Origin: CAUZIZ01 sp965218775
GTDB lineage: Bacteria; Acidobacteriota; UBA6911; RPQK01; JAJDTT01
Reading direction: 5' to 3'
DNA length: 64,000 nucleotides
NCBI GenBank assembly: GCA_965218775.1
Contig: CBDCLS010000006.1
Span: 2,294,001 to 2,358,000 of the forward strand
The notes beneath the pieces are model-generated. The model was given only the letters and a program-made list of their open reading frames with translations. It was not told where the DNA came from and ran no database searches. Position 1 is the first letter of the stretch. Each line of letters opens with the position of its first letter. Below are positions 9,153-18,028 of the stretch, piece after piece. The position numbers and the translations under genes were made by a program.

Positions 9153-9340
9153 CCTGAAACGTACCCAAGAACCAGAAAAATACCTTCCCACGATACCACC
9201 AGATACCGTCACGATCATAGACTCGCATGAGGACCTCTGATACGGTGCTAGTAGGCCTGAGAGGAGAGATAACAAAGTATAGAATTCGACTCAGTTAGGC
9301 GAGTATTCGCCTCAATCGCGAAAAATGGGGGAAGACCACG

Positions 9341-10429
9341 ATGGACACTGTGCGTTTGGGCATCGTTGGATCGGGGTACATGGGGCGGACCTATGCCCAC
9401 TGTGTGAGGGATCATAATGAGGGGGTCGAGTTGGTCGGTGTCACACAGGGAAGCCGGGCGCCTGCACTCGCCTCCGATTTCGCTGTCGAGCATTTCGCCG
9501 AATATGACGACATGCTCCGCAGCGAGAGGGTGGACGCGGTCCTCTTGGCAACCATCCACAAGCTTCACGCCGAACAGACGATCGCGGCTGCCCAGCACGG
9601 TAAGCACGTGCTGGTCGAGAAACCCATGATGACCAACGTGGCCGACTGTGACGCCATGATCGCCGCCTGTAAGGAAGCCGGCGTTACCCTCAGCGTCATC
9701 CAGACGCTGCGCTATCGCGGTGTCTTCGCCCGCGCCCAACAGGTGATTGCAGAGGGCCAGATCGGCGACGTACGGATGATTCAGATGAACACTCTGTGGC
9801 CTCTGGAGGATCACGGCAAGCCCTGGATCAATGATTTCGACAACGGTGGCGACATCCTGGACCGATGTGCGCACAGCTACGATATGCTGCGTTTTCTGAT
9901 CGGGGACGAGCCGGTCCGACTCTTCGGGACCGTCAATGCTTATTCGGCTCCAGACTGGCAGTCGATGAACGCCATGGCACAGGTTCATTTCTCGCGTGGC
10001 GCCCGCGCCCAGGTCTGGATGAGCCACGAGTTGCCCCAACCCGGATTTCCGCAAAGCATGGACTTCGTCCGTGTCTGGGGAGAAAAGGGGATGCTGGAAG
10101 GGGAGCACTTCGGCAAATTGCGAGTAGCCACCGGGGGCGAGTGGCGGGACGTCTGGGAGATGCCCGAGATCGACTTCATCAACAACCCTTTCGAACCCAA
10201 GCGTCTGGAGGCCTTCTTCACTCAGACCCAGGACTTCGTCGACTGTCTGCGAGAAGGACGCCCTCCGGCGGTAACGGGGGAAGACGGTAGGGCCGCCATC
10301 GAGATGATCGAAGCAACCCATTTTTCCAACCTCACTGGTAACGCCGTCGACTTGCCTCTGCCCCGCTCTGCTGGAGGATTCCAGTTCGACGGTGCTACTG
10401 TCGATCGAGGAAGGATTCCAGGTCCTTGA
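9341..10429 (+). CDS. Gfo/Idh/MocA family oxidoreductase
   Basis: 362-residue NAD(P)-dependent dehydrogenase. Rossmann loop GIVGSGYMG at residues 7-15, EKP motif near residue 94 in HVLVEKPMM, then the C-terminal alpha/beta domain, with DNGGDILDRCAHSYDMLRF carrying the region where the catalytic His sits. Members oxidise or reduce sugars, inositols and related polyols. A GGGGGAAG stretch lies just upstream of ATG 9341. It is transcribed away from the PhyH-creatininase pair with about 190 bp between starts, so a shared control region is likely. Family sure; substrate not readable. Confidence 0.95.
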   Translation: MDTVRLGIVGSGYMGRTYAHCVRDHNEGVELVGVTQGSRAPALASDFAVEHFAEYDDMLRSERVDAVLLATIHKLHAEQTIAAAQHGKHVLVEKPMMTNVADCDAMIAACKEAGVTLSVIQTLRYRGVFARAQQVIAEGQIGDVRMIQMNTLWPLEDHGKPWINDFDNGGDILDRCAHSYDMLRFLIGDEPVRLFGTVNAYSAPDWQSMNAMAQVHFSRGARAQVWMSHELPQPGFPQSMDFVRVWGEKGMLEGEHFGKLRVATGGEWRDVWEMPEIDFINNPFEPKRLEAFFTQTQDFVDCLREGRPPAVTGEDGRAAIEMIEATHFSNLTGNAVDLPLPRSAGGFQFDGATVDRGRIPGP

Positions 10430-10436
10430 AGTCAAA

Positions 10437-10597
10437 TTCCAAGATACAAGATACAAACAAATCACAAATTCCAAGCATCAAGACGCGATGACAGCAGTCG
10501 ACGGCCAGGTTTGACAACGCTAAACCCGAAGCGGTCCGAAATCGTTTGGTAATTGGTGTTTGTTATTTGTGATTTGTTTGTATCTTGTATCTTGGAA
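10437..10597. repeat. 33-bp perfect inverted repeat with 95-base loop
   Basis: The 33 bases at 10437-10469 (starting TTCCAAGATACAAGATAC) are perfectly complementary to 10565-10597. The arms are AT-rich and low in complexity, unlike the surrounding genes. Between 10430 and 10767 no gene is seen. Confidence 0.8.
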
Positions 10598-10660
10598 CTT
10601 TCTTGCTGCCCTACCTTCGGTGAACCACGTTTGCGGCACTGTATTCCGGTACTACTCGCT

Positions 10661-10712
10661 GCATCACTGCATCGCTGCATCACTACTCACTACTCACTAC
10701 TCACTGCTCACC
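10661..10712 (+). repeat. short tandem repeats (GCATCACT / ACTCACT)
   Basis: Runs of CATCACTGCATCGCTGCATC followed by several copies of ACTCACT. A simple-sequence tract in the gap before the gene at 10768; together with the inverted repeat it fills this non-coding stretch. Confidence 0.6.
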
Positions 10713-10767
10713 ATCCGGTCACGAGAATCTGCTTTACCCTACCGATCGACCCTTCTACACTCCCCAG

Positions 10768-11640
10768 ATGGATCACATTACAAAGTCCATGATCGACTTC
10801 GATCGGTCTTTTACGACCTGGACCGCTAAGCCCTACGAGCTCCATCCCCACTACGTCAATGATGGAGGCATGGTTCAGGGGGCGGGATCGGTCAGGGATG
10901 TGAGAATCGGTTATGAAGCTGTGGCCACCATCACGAATCACGATACCGGGCACGTCGAAGAACTGTTCCTACTCCAGCCCTGTCTGGGGGAATTCACCAT
11001 CCCCAAGCAGGACTTCTTCCTCCTCCCCAGTTACGAGTTTCGAGTCATTTTCACGCGTAGCCACGAGATTCCCATCGACAGACCTGCGTCGGTGGCGCAG
11101 CTGCAAAGGACCCCTCAGCACCATCGCTTTCAAGGGTTCCAGCTCACCACCCGGACTTTTCCTCAAAGCTCCACCCTGACCACTGCCGAGGAGGTGATCG
11201 AGGCAACCTTGACCAACCATCCTCTCAACGCCCGCACGACCTACCAGGACTCCGATGGGCACTACACGGTTTGCCTCCAGTATCCGGCGCGCAGTATGAA
11301 CTTGAATGTGGAGGAGAATCTGTTCCAGGTAGATACCGGCCCCGTTCCCTTTCCCGAGATGACCGGCTGGGAAGGCGAGCGTCCCTTGTTTGCTTTTCTC
11401 TCCTTCGTCGCGTTCAGCAGCTTTGACTCCGCCGAGTTCATCCTGCGACGGGAGATCGAACCCTCGGAAGAAGATAAGAAGTGGCTCCACCAGATCCAGG
11501 GAAAGTGGCGCTGGGAGCTACGAGATCCTGACAATCCTCCGCCTGGTCATCCTCCTCGCCATCCTTGGCCTTCCGTCTACAACGAGGTTCGTGTGGTCCC
11601 TGCACACAACGAGTTTCTGTGTGCCGGAACGACCTCCTGA
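10768..11640 (+). CDS. hypothetical protein
   Basis: 290-residue protein that I do not recognise. It has no signal peptide or membrane segment. It begins MDHITKSMIDFDRSF; the middle is beta-rich (RIGYEAVATITNHDTGHVEE, ELFLLQPCLGEF, YEFRVIFTR), and the last 40 residues are proline- and histidine-rich (PPPGHPPRHPWP). The second half (EGERPLFAFLSFVAF, SAEFILRREIEPSEEDKKW) reads like real protein, with codon use matching neighbours. Spacing to the Gfo/Idh gene is large and filled by repeats, so it is probably its own unit. It may be a surface or ligand-binding domain; no function is assigned. Confidence 0.6.
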   Translation: MDHITKSMIDFDRSFTTWTAKPYELHPHYVNDGGMVQGAGSVRDVRIGYEAVATITNHDTGHVEELFLLQPCLGEFTIPKQDFFLLPSYEFRVIFTRSHEIPIDRPASVAQLQRTPQHHRFQGFQLTTRTFPQSSTLTTAEEVIEATLTNHPLNARTTYQDSDGHYTVCLQYPARSMNLNVEENLFQVDTGPVPFPEMTGWEGERPLFAFLSFVAFSSFDSAEFILRREIEPSEEDKKWLHQIQGKWRWELRDPDNPPPGHPPRHPWPSVYNEVRVVPAHNEFLCAGTTS

Positions 11641-11810
11641 ACCCAGGCGAACCTCCATCAAGATCTCCCGTTGCCACTACCGCAGGTGATAAAGCAAGCC
11701 TTTTCTGCTGATTCCTTTCGAGTTGTTGGATTTTCTACTGGCGCTGCTCCGAAACCAGGGTTGATGCTGCGCTCATCCCACTGGAATCTTCGAATAGGCG
11801 ATCCGGCTGC

Positions 11811-13067
11811 TTATTTAGTGGGTCCCGACACGTAGACTTCCCGCTTCAAGACCAGTGGACGATCCGTACCCGACAGCAGATTGGTGACGCGAATCGTGAG
11901 CTTCACATTCCCGACCTTCTTCTTTGGCGAGAACGGCAGCATCGTGATGGCGTTGGGCTTCAGGCGAAACTCACGGCTTGTTTGCGAAACCTCCGGCGCC
12001 TCGACGGCAAACTGGATCTGGAAAGGGAACGAAGATCGATTGGTCAGCGCCAGGAAATGACGCCGTCTTCCGGACTGCGCCGAAGGGGTCACCTTGAACT
12101 CCAGGGAGCTCTCAGCCACCGCCCGCAGCCACTCTTCCTTACCCCAGAGCATCTCCTCGAAATAGGCCAGGGTACGGCGTTGCTTGATCGCTTCCCTCAC
12201 TCCCTGGGGATTCGCCTGCTTCGCCAGAACCAGCGTCATGTCGCGACGCTGCCCTCGAGCCTTATCCACCATTTGATCGATCGGCCAGTGAGCGTCCGAT
12301 ACCGCGAAGACCGCTAGATCGTTCTCCAGACACCAGTCCATGACCTCTTTGAAGAGGGAGACCCTGCGATAGTAGTGGGTTCCCTTTCCCCCGATCGAAT
12401 GGGAGTTTCTCAGCTCGATTCCGTCCAACCATCCCTTCTTCAAAAGGGCTTCGGCATCTGGAACCCATCTCGGACCTGGGTGGGCCCAGATAATGGTCGC
12501 TCCCTGGTCGCGAGCCGATTGGACGGCCGTATCAAAATCGCTGTAGAACGCGCTTTCGTCCTCGATGAAGTTGACCACGTGGTCGCTGTCGGTGGGCGTA
12601 TAGCTGGTAGACGAGAGGGTCGTGAGCTCGGCGCCTCGAATGAGCATCACGCCCAGGGCCTCGGCCAAGGGCTTTACTCTTTCATAGGCGCGTCCCTGAT
12701 CTTCGGGAAATGCCATTCGTTGGTATTCGGGGTGGTCCGTGATCGAGAGGATGTCCAATCCATCACGCCAGGCCTCCCACACCCGAGTCTCCGGCAGGAC
12801 CTGCCCATCTGAGTAGACGGTGTGGATGTGGAAGTCTCCCTTGAGTACCTGGTACCCGGCGACTGTGGGGAAGACAATTTCTTCCCGGGCAAGCCCCAGA
12901 TGACCCGCAACGTAGGGCCATCCATACAACTCCGCAGTCTTCTGCGCCGTTGTCTTTTCCTGCGCTTCCGCCTCGGACGAGCCGCCAATCAACGTTGTTC
13001 CCAAGGACAGAAACACGAGGAGCCCCAACTCCAGGGGAACCAGTATTGGAAAACGTTTGTTGCTCAT
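11811..13067 (-). CDS. secreted PHP-domain phosphoesterase (Sb-PDE/CehA-McbA-like)
   Basis: 418 residues with an N-terminal signal peptide (LVPLELGLLVFLSLGTTLIGG) ending near a small-residue site. PHP metal motifs are in order: KGDFHIHTVYSDG (H-x-H..D), LSITDHPEY, RGAELTTLS, IWAHPGPRW and VSDAHWPID. The C-terminal about 100 residues form a beta domain with an MLPFSPKKKVGNVKLTIRV pattern. The order and wording of motifs resemble secreted phosphodiesterase-type PHP proteins. Its substrate could be a phosphoester or carbamate. The gene follows, on the same strand, the remains of the gene split by the IS pair (remnant ends at 13107), so it once was the third gene of that operon. Confidence 0.88.
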   Translation of the reverse strand: MSNKRFPILVPLELGLLVFLSLGTTLIGGSSEAEAQEKTTAQKTAELYGWPYVAGHLGLAREEIVFPTVAGYQVLKGDFHIHTVYSDGQVLPETRVWEAWRDGLDILSITDHPEYQRMAFPEDQGRAYERVKPLAEALGVMLIRGAELTTLSSTSYTPTDSDHVVNFIEDESAFYSDFDTAVQSARDQGATIIWAHPGPRWVPDAEALLKKGWLDGIELRNSHSIGGKGTHYYRRVSLFKEVMDWCLENDLAVFAVSDAHWPIDQMVDKARGQRRDMTLVLAKQANPQGVREAIKQRRTLAYFEEMLWGKEEWLRAVAESSLEFKVTPSAQSGRRRHFLALTNRSSFPFQIQFAVEAPEVSQTSREFRLKPNAITMLPFSPKKKVGNVKLTIRVTNLLSGTDRPLVLKREVYVSGPTK

Positions 13068-13106
13068 CGTCCGTGTGACCTCCGTTGCTTCTTATGTCTC
13101 TGACTC

Positions 13107-13190
13107 TCAGACCCGTTTACTCGCGGCACCACGACCAACATACGACGCTTCCGTAGAAAACTCCAAGTTCTGATGCCAGTAATACCCTAG
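13107..13190 (-). pseudogene. 3' remnant of gene split by tandem IS copies
   Basis: When the two IS copies and one CTAG duplication are removed, the minus-strand frame from 18028 runs on through CTAG into this segment and reads LGYYWHQNLEFSTEASYVG and a few more residues to a TGA at 13107-13109. The total restored gene is exactly 714 nt (237 residues). This shows where the original C-terminus lay, 40 bp before the PHP gene start. Confidence 0.75.
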
Positions 13191-15290
13191 CCTCGATTTC
13201 CACGGCAGTACAAATGACGCCTTTCCGCTTCGAGCCCCCCGCCAGAATCCTTGATCGGCGCGACTTGCGCCTGCTGTGTTTCCACCTACGTTAGTAAATA
13301 GAAGTACCTATTTGGATAGAGAGGTAATCCTATACCTAAAACCTGATCAAGGGACGATCCCCACGCGAATGCTAGAAAAGTCTGGATATGAGGCAGAATA
13401 GAACCCTATCAAAGGCTGAGCATTTTCTGTCATTCATATCTAGTATAGTTATAGTTTGGAATACAGTAATCGGAATGGACTAACTAATGACACCCGACCG
13501 ACCGTTCCGGAGGCCCAATTCTTCCTGGCCCCCGAATCGCCTCTGCAGCGCCAGTATGAGGCCTTGCGCTGCTTTTTCGTCGAAGGCTTGCCCTCGCAGC
13601 AGGTCGCCACTCGCTTCGGCTATTCCCCAGGAGCCTTCCGCGTCCTCTGTCATCAGTTTCGCCATGATCTCAGCAAGCGCGCCCGCTTCTTTCAGGCGAT
13701 TCGCCGGGGGCCTCAAGCGGCGCCCGCCCGCGATCGGGTGCGGGAACGGGCCGTCGCCCTGCGCAAGCGAAACCTCTCGGTCTACGATATCCAACGCGAG
13801 TTGGCCGCCGCCGGCCATTCCATCAGCATCAATGCGTTATCGATCCTGCTGCGAGAGGAGGGCTTCGCCCGACTGCCCCGGCGTCGGGATGAGCAACGCC
13901 CCGCCACCCTCAAGCCCGAAGCAGCAGCCATCGCCGACGTGCGGCAGATCAATCTGGCCCCGCGCAGCTTTCGCACCCGGGTCGGCGGTCTGTTTCTGTT
14001 CGTCCCGCTGATGCGATCGATCGATCTCGGGGCGGTGCTGCAGCCCCCCCGCCTTCCCGGCTCCCAAATGATTCCCGCCGAGCAGGCCGTGCGCACCCTG
14101 CTGGCTCTGAAGCTGCTGGGCATCGAAAGAAAAAGTCATGTCATGGATCGGGTCTTTGACGAGGGCATCGCCCTTTTTGCCGGTCTCAATGTGGTGCCCA
14201 AGCGCTCCTACCTGGCCGCCTACAGCTCCCGGGTCGACCGACGCGCCAACCTGCGCCTCATGGGAGCCTGGTTTGAGCAGGTCCAAGCCGCCGGCCTGCC
14301 CCGGGGCTCTTCCTTCGATCTGGACTTTCACACCGTCCCCGCCAATAGCCAGCAGGAACCTTTGGACAAACACTATGTCTCTTCCCGCAGCCGCAGCCAA
14401 AAAGGCATCCTCGTTTTTTTGGCTCGGGACGCCACCGAGCGTGTCTTATGCTACGCCAATGCGGGTGTCCCCCGGGCCGATCGAGCCGACGAGGTGCAAC
14501 GCTTCGTCCAGTTCTGGCACCAACACAGCGGTCAGCCTCCGGCCGAACTCGTCTTCGATTCCCAGTTGACCACCTATGCTCATCTGAACCGCCTCAACCA
14601 ACAGGGCATTGGCTTTATCACCCTGCGCCGCCGCTCCCAAAAAATGCTGGGCCAGATCTGGAGCCGCCCCGCCTCCGCCTGGCACCGCATCACCTTACCC
14701 GCCCTGACTCGGATCTTTCGCACCCCCAAAGTCCTGGACCAGCGGATCGTCCTGAAACATTACGAAGGTCCCCTGCGCCAGCTCACCCTCATGGAACTCG
14801 GTCACGAAGAACCGACCGTCCTACTGACCAACCATCTGCGCCGCGCCCCCTCGACTCTGATCACCCGCTATGCCCAACGCATGCTCATCGAAAATGGCAT
14901 CTCCGAAGCCATCCAGTTCTTTCACCTGGACGCGCTCTCTTCGATGGTGGGACTCAAAGTGGATTTTGACCTCCAGATCACCCTCATGGCCAGCTCCCTA
15001 TATCGACTCATGGCCGAGAAGATTGGTCGCGAATATCAGCGGGCTCAAGCCAAAAAGATCTTCCGAAATCTCCTCGACGTCTCGGCCCGGGTCCAGATCC
15101 AAGAGCAGCAAGTCACCGTCCACCTCGATAAGCGCGCCCATAACCCCTACTTGGTCGCCTCGGGCCTGGGTGATGATCCCACGCCCATGCCTTGGTTTGG
15201 CGGCAAAACTCTGGTCCTTCGATTTGACTAACCGACTCAACGGCTACCCTTAAAAAATGTTAGTCCTTTCCAGTACCGTGGAAATCGAGG
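13191..15290 (+). mobile_element. IS element, copy A of tandem pair (IS4-like DDE)
   Basis: 2100-bp insertion sequence bounded by inverted ends CCTCGATTTCCACGG and CCGTGGAAATCGAGG and flanked by CTAG on both sides (13187-13190 and 15291-15294). It carries a 265-base leader and one transposase gene. Copy B begins immediately after the shared CTAG. I found one base difference from copy B, in the codon giving Val here and Ala there near the N-terminus. Confidence 0.92.
13456..15231 (+). CDS. transposase, IS4-like DDE type (copy A)
   Basis: 591 residues. The N-terminal about 150 residues hold helix-turn-helix-like segments (QQVATRFGYSPGAFRVLCHQ; YDIQRELAAAGHSISINALS). The catalytic part has Asp in SFDLDFHTVP, Asp in ELVFDSQLTT and Glu in RMLIENGISEAIQFF, the spacing expected of IS4-superfamily transposases with a beta-strand insertion. 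Start is TTG 13456; there is no better ATG in frame. I cannot place it in a named IS family with certainty. The protein is intact and so may be active. Confidence 0.9.
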   Translation: MEYSNRNGLTNDTRPTVPEAQFFLAPESPLQRQYEALRCFFVEGLPSQQVATRFGYSPGAFRVLCHQFRHDLSKRARFFQAIRRGPQAAPARDRVRERAVALRKRNLSVYDIQRELAAAGHSISINALSILLREEGFARLPRRRDEQRPATLKPEAAAIADVRQINLAPRSFRTRVGGLFLFVPLMRSIDLGAVLQPPRLPGSQMIPAEQAVRTLLALKLLGIERKSHVMDRVFDEGIALFAGLNVVPKRSYLAAYSSRVDRRANLRLMGAWFEQVQAAGLPRGSSFDLDFHTVPANSQQEPLDKHYVSSRSRSQKGILVFLARDATERVLCYANAGVPRADRADEVQRFVQFWHQHSGQPPAELVFDSQLTTYAHLNRLNQQGIGFITLRRRSQKMLGQIWSRPASAWHRITLPALTRIFRTPKVLDQRIVLKHYEGPLRQLTLMELGHEEPTVLLTNHLRRAPSTLITRYAQRMLIENGISEAIQFFHLDALSSMVGLKVDFDLQITLMASSLYRLMAEKIGREYQRAQAKKIFRNLLDVSARVQIQEQQVTVHLDKRAHNPYLVASGLGDDPTPMPWFGGKTLVLRFD

Positions 15291-15294
15291 CTAG

Positions 15295-17394
15295 CCTCGA
15301 TTTCCACGGCAGTACAAATGACGCCTTTCCGCTTCGAGCCCCCCGCCAGAATCCTTGATCGGCGCGACTTGCGCCTGCTGTGTTTCCACCTACGTTAGTA
15401 AATAGAAGTACCTATTTGGATAGAGAGGTAATCCTATACCTAAAACCTGATCAAGGGACGATCCCCACGCGAATGCTAGAAAAGTCTGGATATGAGGCAG
15501 AATAGAACCCTATCAAAGGCTGAGCATTTTCTGTCATTCATATCTAGTATAGTTATAGTTTGGAATACAGTAATCGGAATGGACTAACTAATGACACCCG
15601 ACCGACCGCTCCGGAGGCCCAATTCTTCCTGGCCCCCGAATCGCCTCTGCAGCGCCAGTATGAGGCCTTGCGCTGCTTTTTCGTCGAAGGCTTGCCCTCG
15701 CAGCAGGTCGCCACTCGCTTCGGCTATTCCCCAGGAGCCTTCCGCGTCCTCTGTCATCAGTTTCGCCATGATCTCAGCAAGCGCGCCCGCTTCTTTCAGG
15801 CGATTCGCCGGGGGCCTCAAGCGGCGCCCGCCCGCGATCGGGTGCGGGAACGGGCCGTCGCCCTGCGCAAGCGAAACCTCTCGGTCTACGATATCCAACG
15901 CGAGTTGGCCGCCGCCGGCCATTCCATCAGCATCAATGCGTTATCGATCCTGCTGCGAGAGGAGGGCTTCGCCCGACTGCCCCGGCGTCGGGATGAGCAA
16001 CGCCCCGCCACCCTCAAGCCCGAAGCAGCAGCCATCGCCGACGTGCGGCAGATCAATCTGGCCCCGCGCAGCTTTCGCACCCGGGTCGGCGGTCTGTTTC
16101 TGTTCGTCCCGCTGATGCGATCGATCGATCTCGGGGCGGTGCTGCAGCCCCCCCGCCTTCCCGGCTCCCAAATGATTCCCGCCGAGCAGGCCGTGCGCAC
16201 CCTGCTGGCTCTGAAGCTGCTGGGCATCGAAAGAAAAAGTCATGTCATGGATCGGGTCTTTGACGAGGGCATCGCCCTTTTTGCCGGTCTCAATGTGGTG
16301 CCCAAGCGCTCCTACCTGGCCGCCTACAGCTCCCGGGTCGACCGACGCGCCAACCTGCGCCTCATGGGAGCCTGGTTTGAGCAGGTCCAAGCCGCCGGCC
16401 TGCCCCGGGGCTCTTCCTTCGATCTGGACTTTCACACCGTCCCCGCCAATAGCCAGCAGGAACCTTTGGACAAACACTATGTCTCTTCCCGCAGCCGCAG
16501 CCAAAAAGGCATCCTCGTTTTTTTGGCTCGGGACGCCACCGAGCGTGTCTTATGCTACGCCAATGCGGGTGTCCCCCGGGCCGATCGAGCCGACGAGGTG
16601 CAACGCTTCGTCCAGTTCTGGCACCAACACAGCGGTCAGCCTCCGGCCGAACTCGTCTTCGATTCCCAGTTGACCACCTATGCTCATCTGAACCGCCTCA
16701 ACCAACAGGGCATTGGCTTTATCACCCTGCGCCGCCGCTCCCAAAAAATGCTGGGCCAGATCTGGAGCCGCCCCGCCTCCGCCTGGCACCGCATCACCTT
16801 ACCCGCCCTGACTCGGATCTTTCGCACCCCCAAAGTCCTGGACCAGCGGATCGTCCTGAAACATTACGAAGGTCCCCTGCGCCAGCTCACCCTCATGGAA
16901 CTCGGTCACGAAGAACCGACCGTCCTACTGACCAACCATCTGCGCCGCGCCCCCTCGACTCTGATCACCCGCTATGCCCAACGCATGCTCATCGAAAATG
17001 GCATCTCCGAAGCCATCCAGTTCTTTCACCTGGACGCGCTCTCTTCGATGGTGGGACTCAAAGTGGATTTTGACCTCCAGATCACCCTCATGGCCAGCTC
17101 CCTATATCGACTCATGGCCGAGAAGATTGGTCGCGAATATCAGCGGGCTCAAGCCAAAAAGATCTTCCGAAATCTCCTCGACGTCTCGGCCCGGGTCCAG
17201 ATCCAAGAGCAGCAAGTCACCGTCCACCTCGATAAGCGCGCCCATAACCCCTACTTGGTCGCCTCGGGCCTGGGTGATGATCCCACGCCCATGCCTTGGT
17301 TTGGCGGCAAAACTCTGGTCCTTCGATTTGACTAACCGACTCAACGGCTACCCTTAAAAAATGTTAGTCCTTTCCAGTACCGTGGAAATCGAGG
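15295..17394 (+). mobile_element. IS element, copy B of tandem pair
   Basis: 2100 bp, same orientation and nearly identical to copy A. It is bounded by CTAG at 15291-15294 (shared with copy A) and 17395-17398. The arrangement CTAG-IS-CTAG-IS-CTAG fits a second insertion of the same element into the CTAG duplicated by the first. Confidence 0.92.
15560..17335 (+). CDS. transposase, IS4-like DDE type (copy B)
   Basis: 591 residues, same as the copy A transposase except Ala for Val at about residue 17. The same catalytic Asp, Asp and Glu segments are intact (SFDLDFHTVP, ELVFDSQLTT, RMLIENGISEAI). TTG start at 15560 with the same leader. The identity means the duplication is recent or the copies are kept alike by recombination. 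Confidence 0.9.
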   Translation: MEYSNRNGLTNDTRPTAPEAQFFLAPESPLQRQYEALRCFFVEGLPSQQVATRFGYSPGAFRVLCHQFRHDLSKRARFFQAIRRGPQAAPARDRVRERAVALRKRNLSVYDIQRELAAAGHSISINALSILLREEGFARLPRRRDEQRPATLKPEAAAIADVRQINLAPRSFRTRVGGLFLFVPLMRSIDLGAVLQPPRLPGSQMIPAEQAVRTLLALKLLGIERKSHVMDRVFDEGIALFAGLNVVPKRSYLAAYSSRVDRRANLRLMGAWFEQVQAAGLPRGSSFDLDFHTVPANSQQEPLDKHYVSSRSRSQKGILVFLARDATERVLCYANAGVPRADRADEVQRFVQFWHQHSGQPPAELVFDSQLTTYAHLNRLNQQGIGFITLRRRSQKMLGQIWSRPASAWHRITLPALTRIFRTPKVLDQRIVLKHYEGPLRQLTLMELGHEEPTVLLTNHLRRAPSTLITRYAQRMLIENGISEAIQFFHLDALSSMVGLKVDFDLQITLMASSLYRLMAEKIGREYQRAQAKKIFRNLLDVSARVQIQEQQVTVHLDKRAHNPYLVASGLGDDPTPMPWFGGKTLVLRFD

Positions 17395-18028
17395 CTAGGA
17401 CAAAATGCAGTACATTCAATTTCTCGATGGTAGCCGTGAGATCCCACTGGAGTCCGCTCCGATTTTCTACTTTATAGGTTTGCGAATAGAGAGGCCCTTC
17501 TTCACAAAGTAGGGGAGCACCAACGGGAGTGTCCCCTGCGGCGATGTGCGGTGTGTGTCCAGTCAAGGCGACATCGGCAATCAGCGGTTTCCCAATTTTC
17601 TCGCCTCTCTCAAGTGCGAAAGCTTCAATACGCAGAGAAACCTTGACGAAGCCCTGAATAACTACTCTCTTTTGATTCACTTGCGAGGCCAGATCTGTTG
17701 CTTTGACCCTGAAGCGGATCGTGTCGACCCCTTCCTTCTTACTGATGAATTCGACCGTGAACCAGTCTCCCTTTTCGGGTTCAACGGACCAACGCCAATC
17801 GGTGTGAATCGCTGGGACGACTTGTGCTGTGATGACTGAGCTCAGTTTGCCGCCCTGCAGGTTCAGAAACTCGTGTGAAACAGCAAGAGAACCACCCAGC
17901 AGGTCATCAACGTCAGGAAGGGAGCAGCCTGCTCCACCTCCTTCCTCGTAGTCATTGGCCAAATTCAGCAGCGCCAGCAGGATCAACACTTTCTTGGATC
18001 GTCTGATTCTAGGCAACGTCATCTTCAT
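17395..18028 (-). pseudogene. 5' part of a secreted/lipid-anchored protein gene, split by IS pair
   Basis: Minus-strand gene starting at 18028 with TGATG overlap to the stop of the gene upstream (18028-20337), so translation was coupled. It begins MKMTLPRIRRSKKVLILLAL, a signal-like N-terminus, then a Gly-rich stretch with a Cys (EGGGAGCSLPD). The following region (DWRWSVEPEKGDWFTVEFIS, DTIRFRVKATDL, RVVIQGFVKVSLR) is beta-rich, Ig- or FN3-like. The frame enters the IS at 17398 and ends in IS sequence. Removing both IS copies restores a 237-residue frame ending at 13107. Function unknown; probably a surface protein acting with the IPT-domain protein. Confidence 0.75.

Noticed and set aside
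9248..10474. 408-residue minus-strand frame
   Set aside because: Mirror of the Gfo/Idh/MocA gene, which has all its motifs; the antisense frame is a codon-bias shadow.
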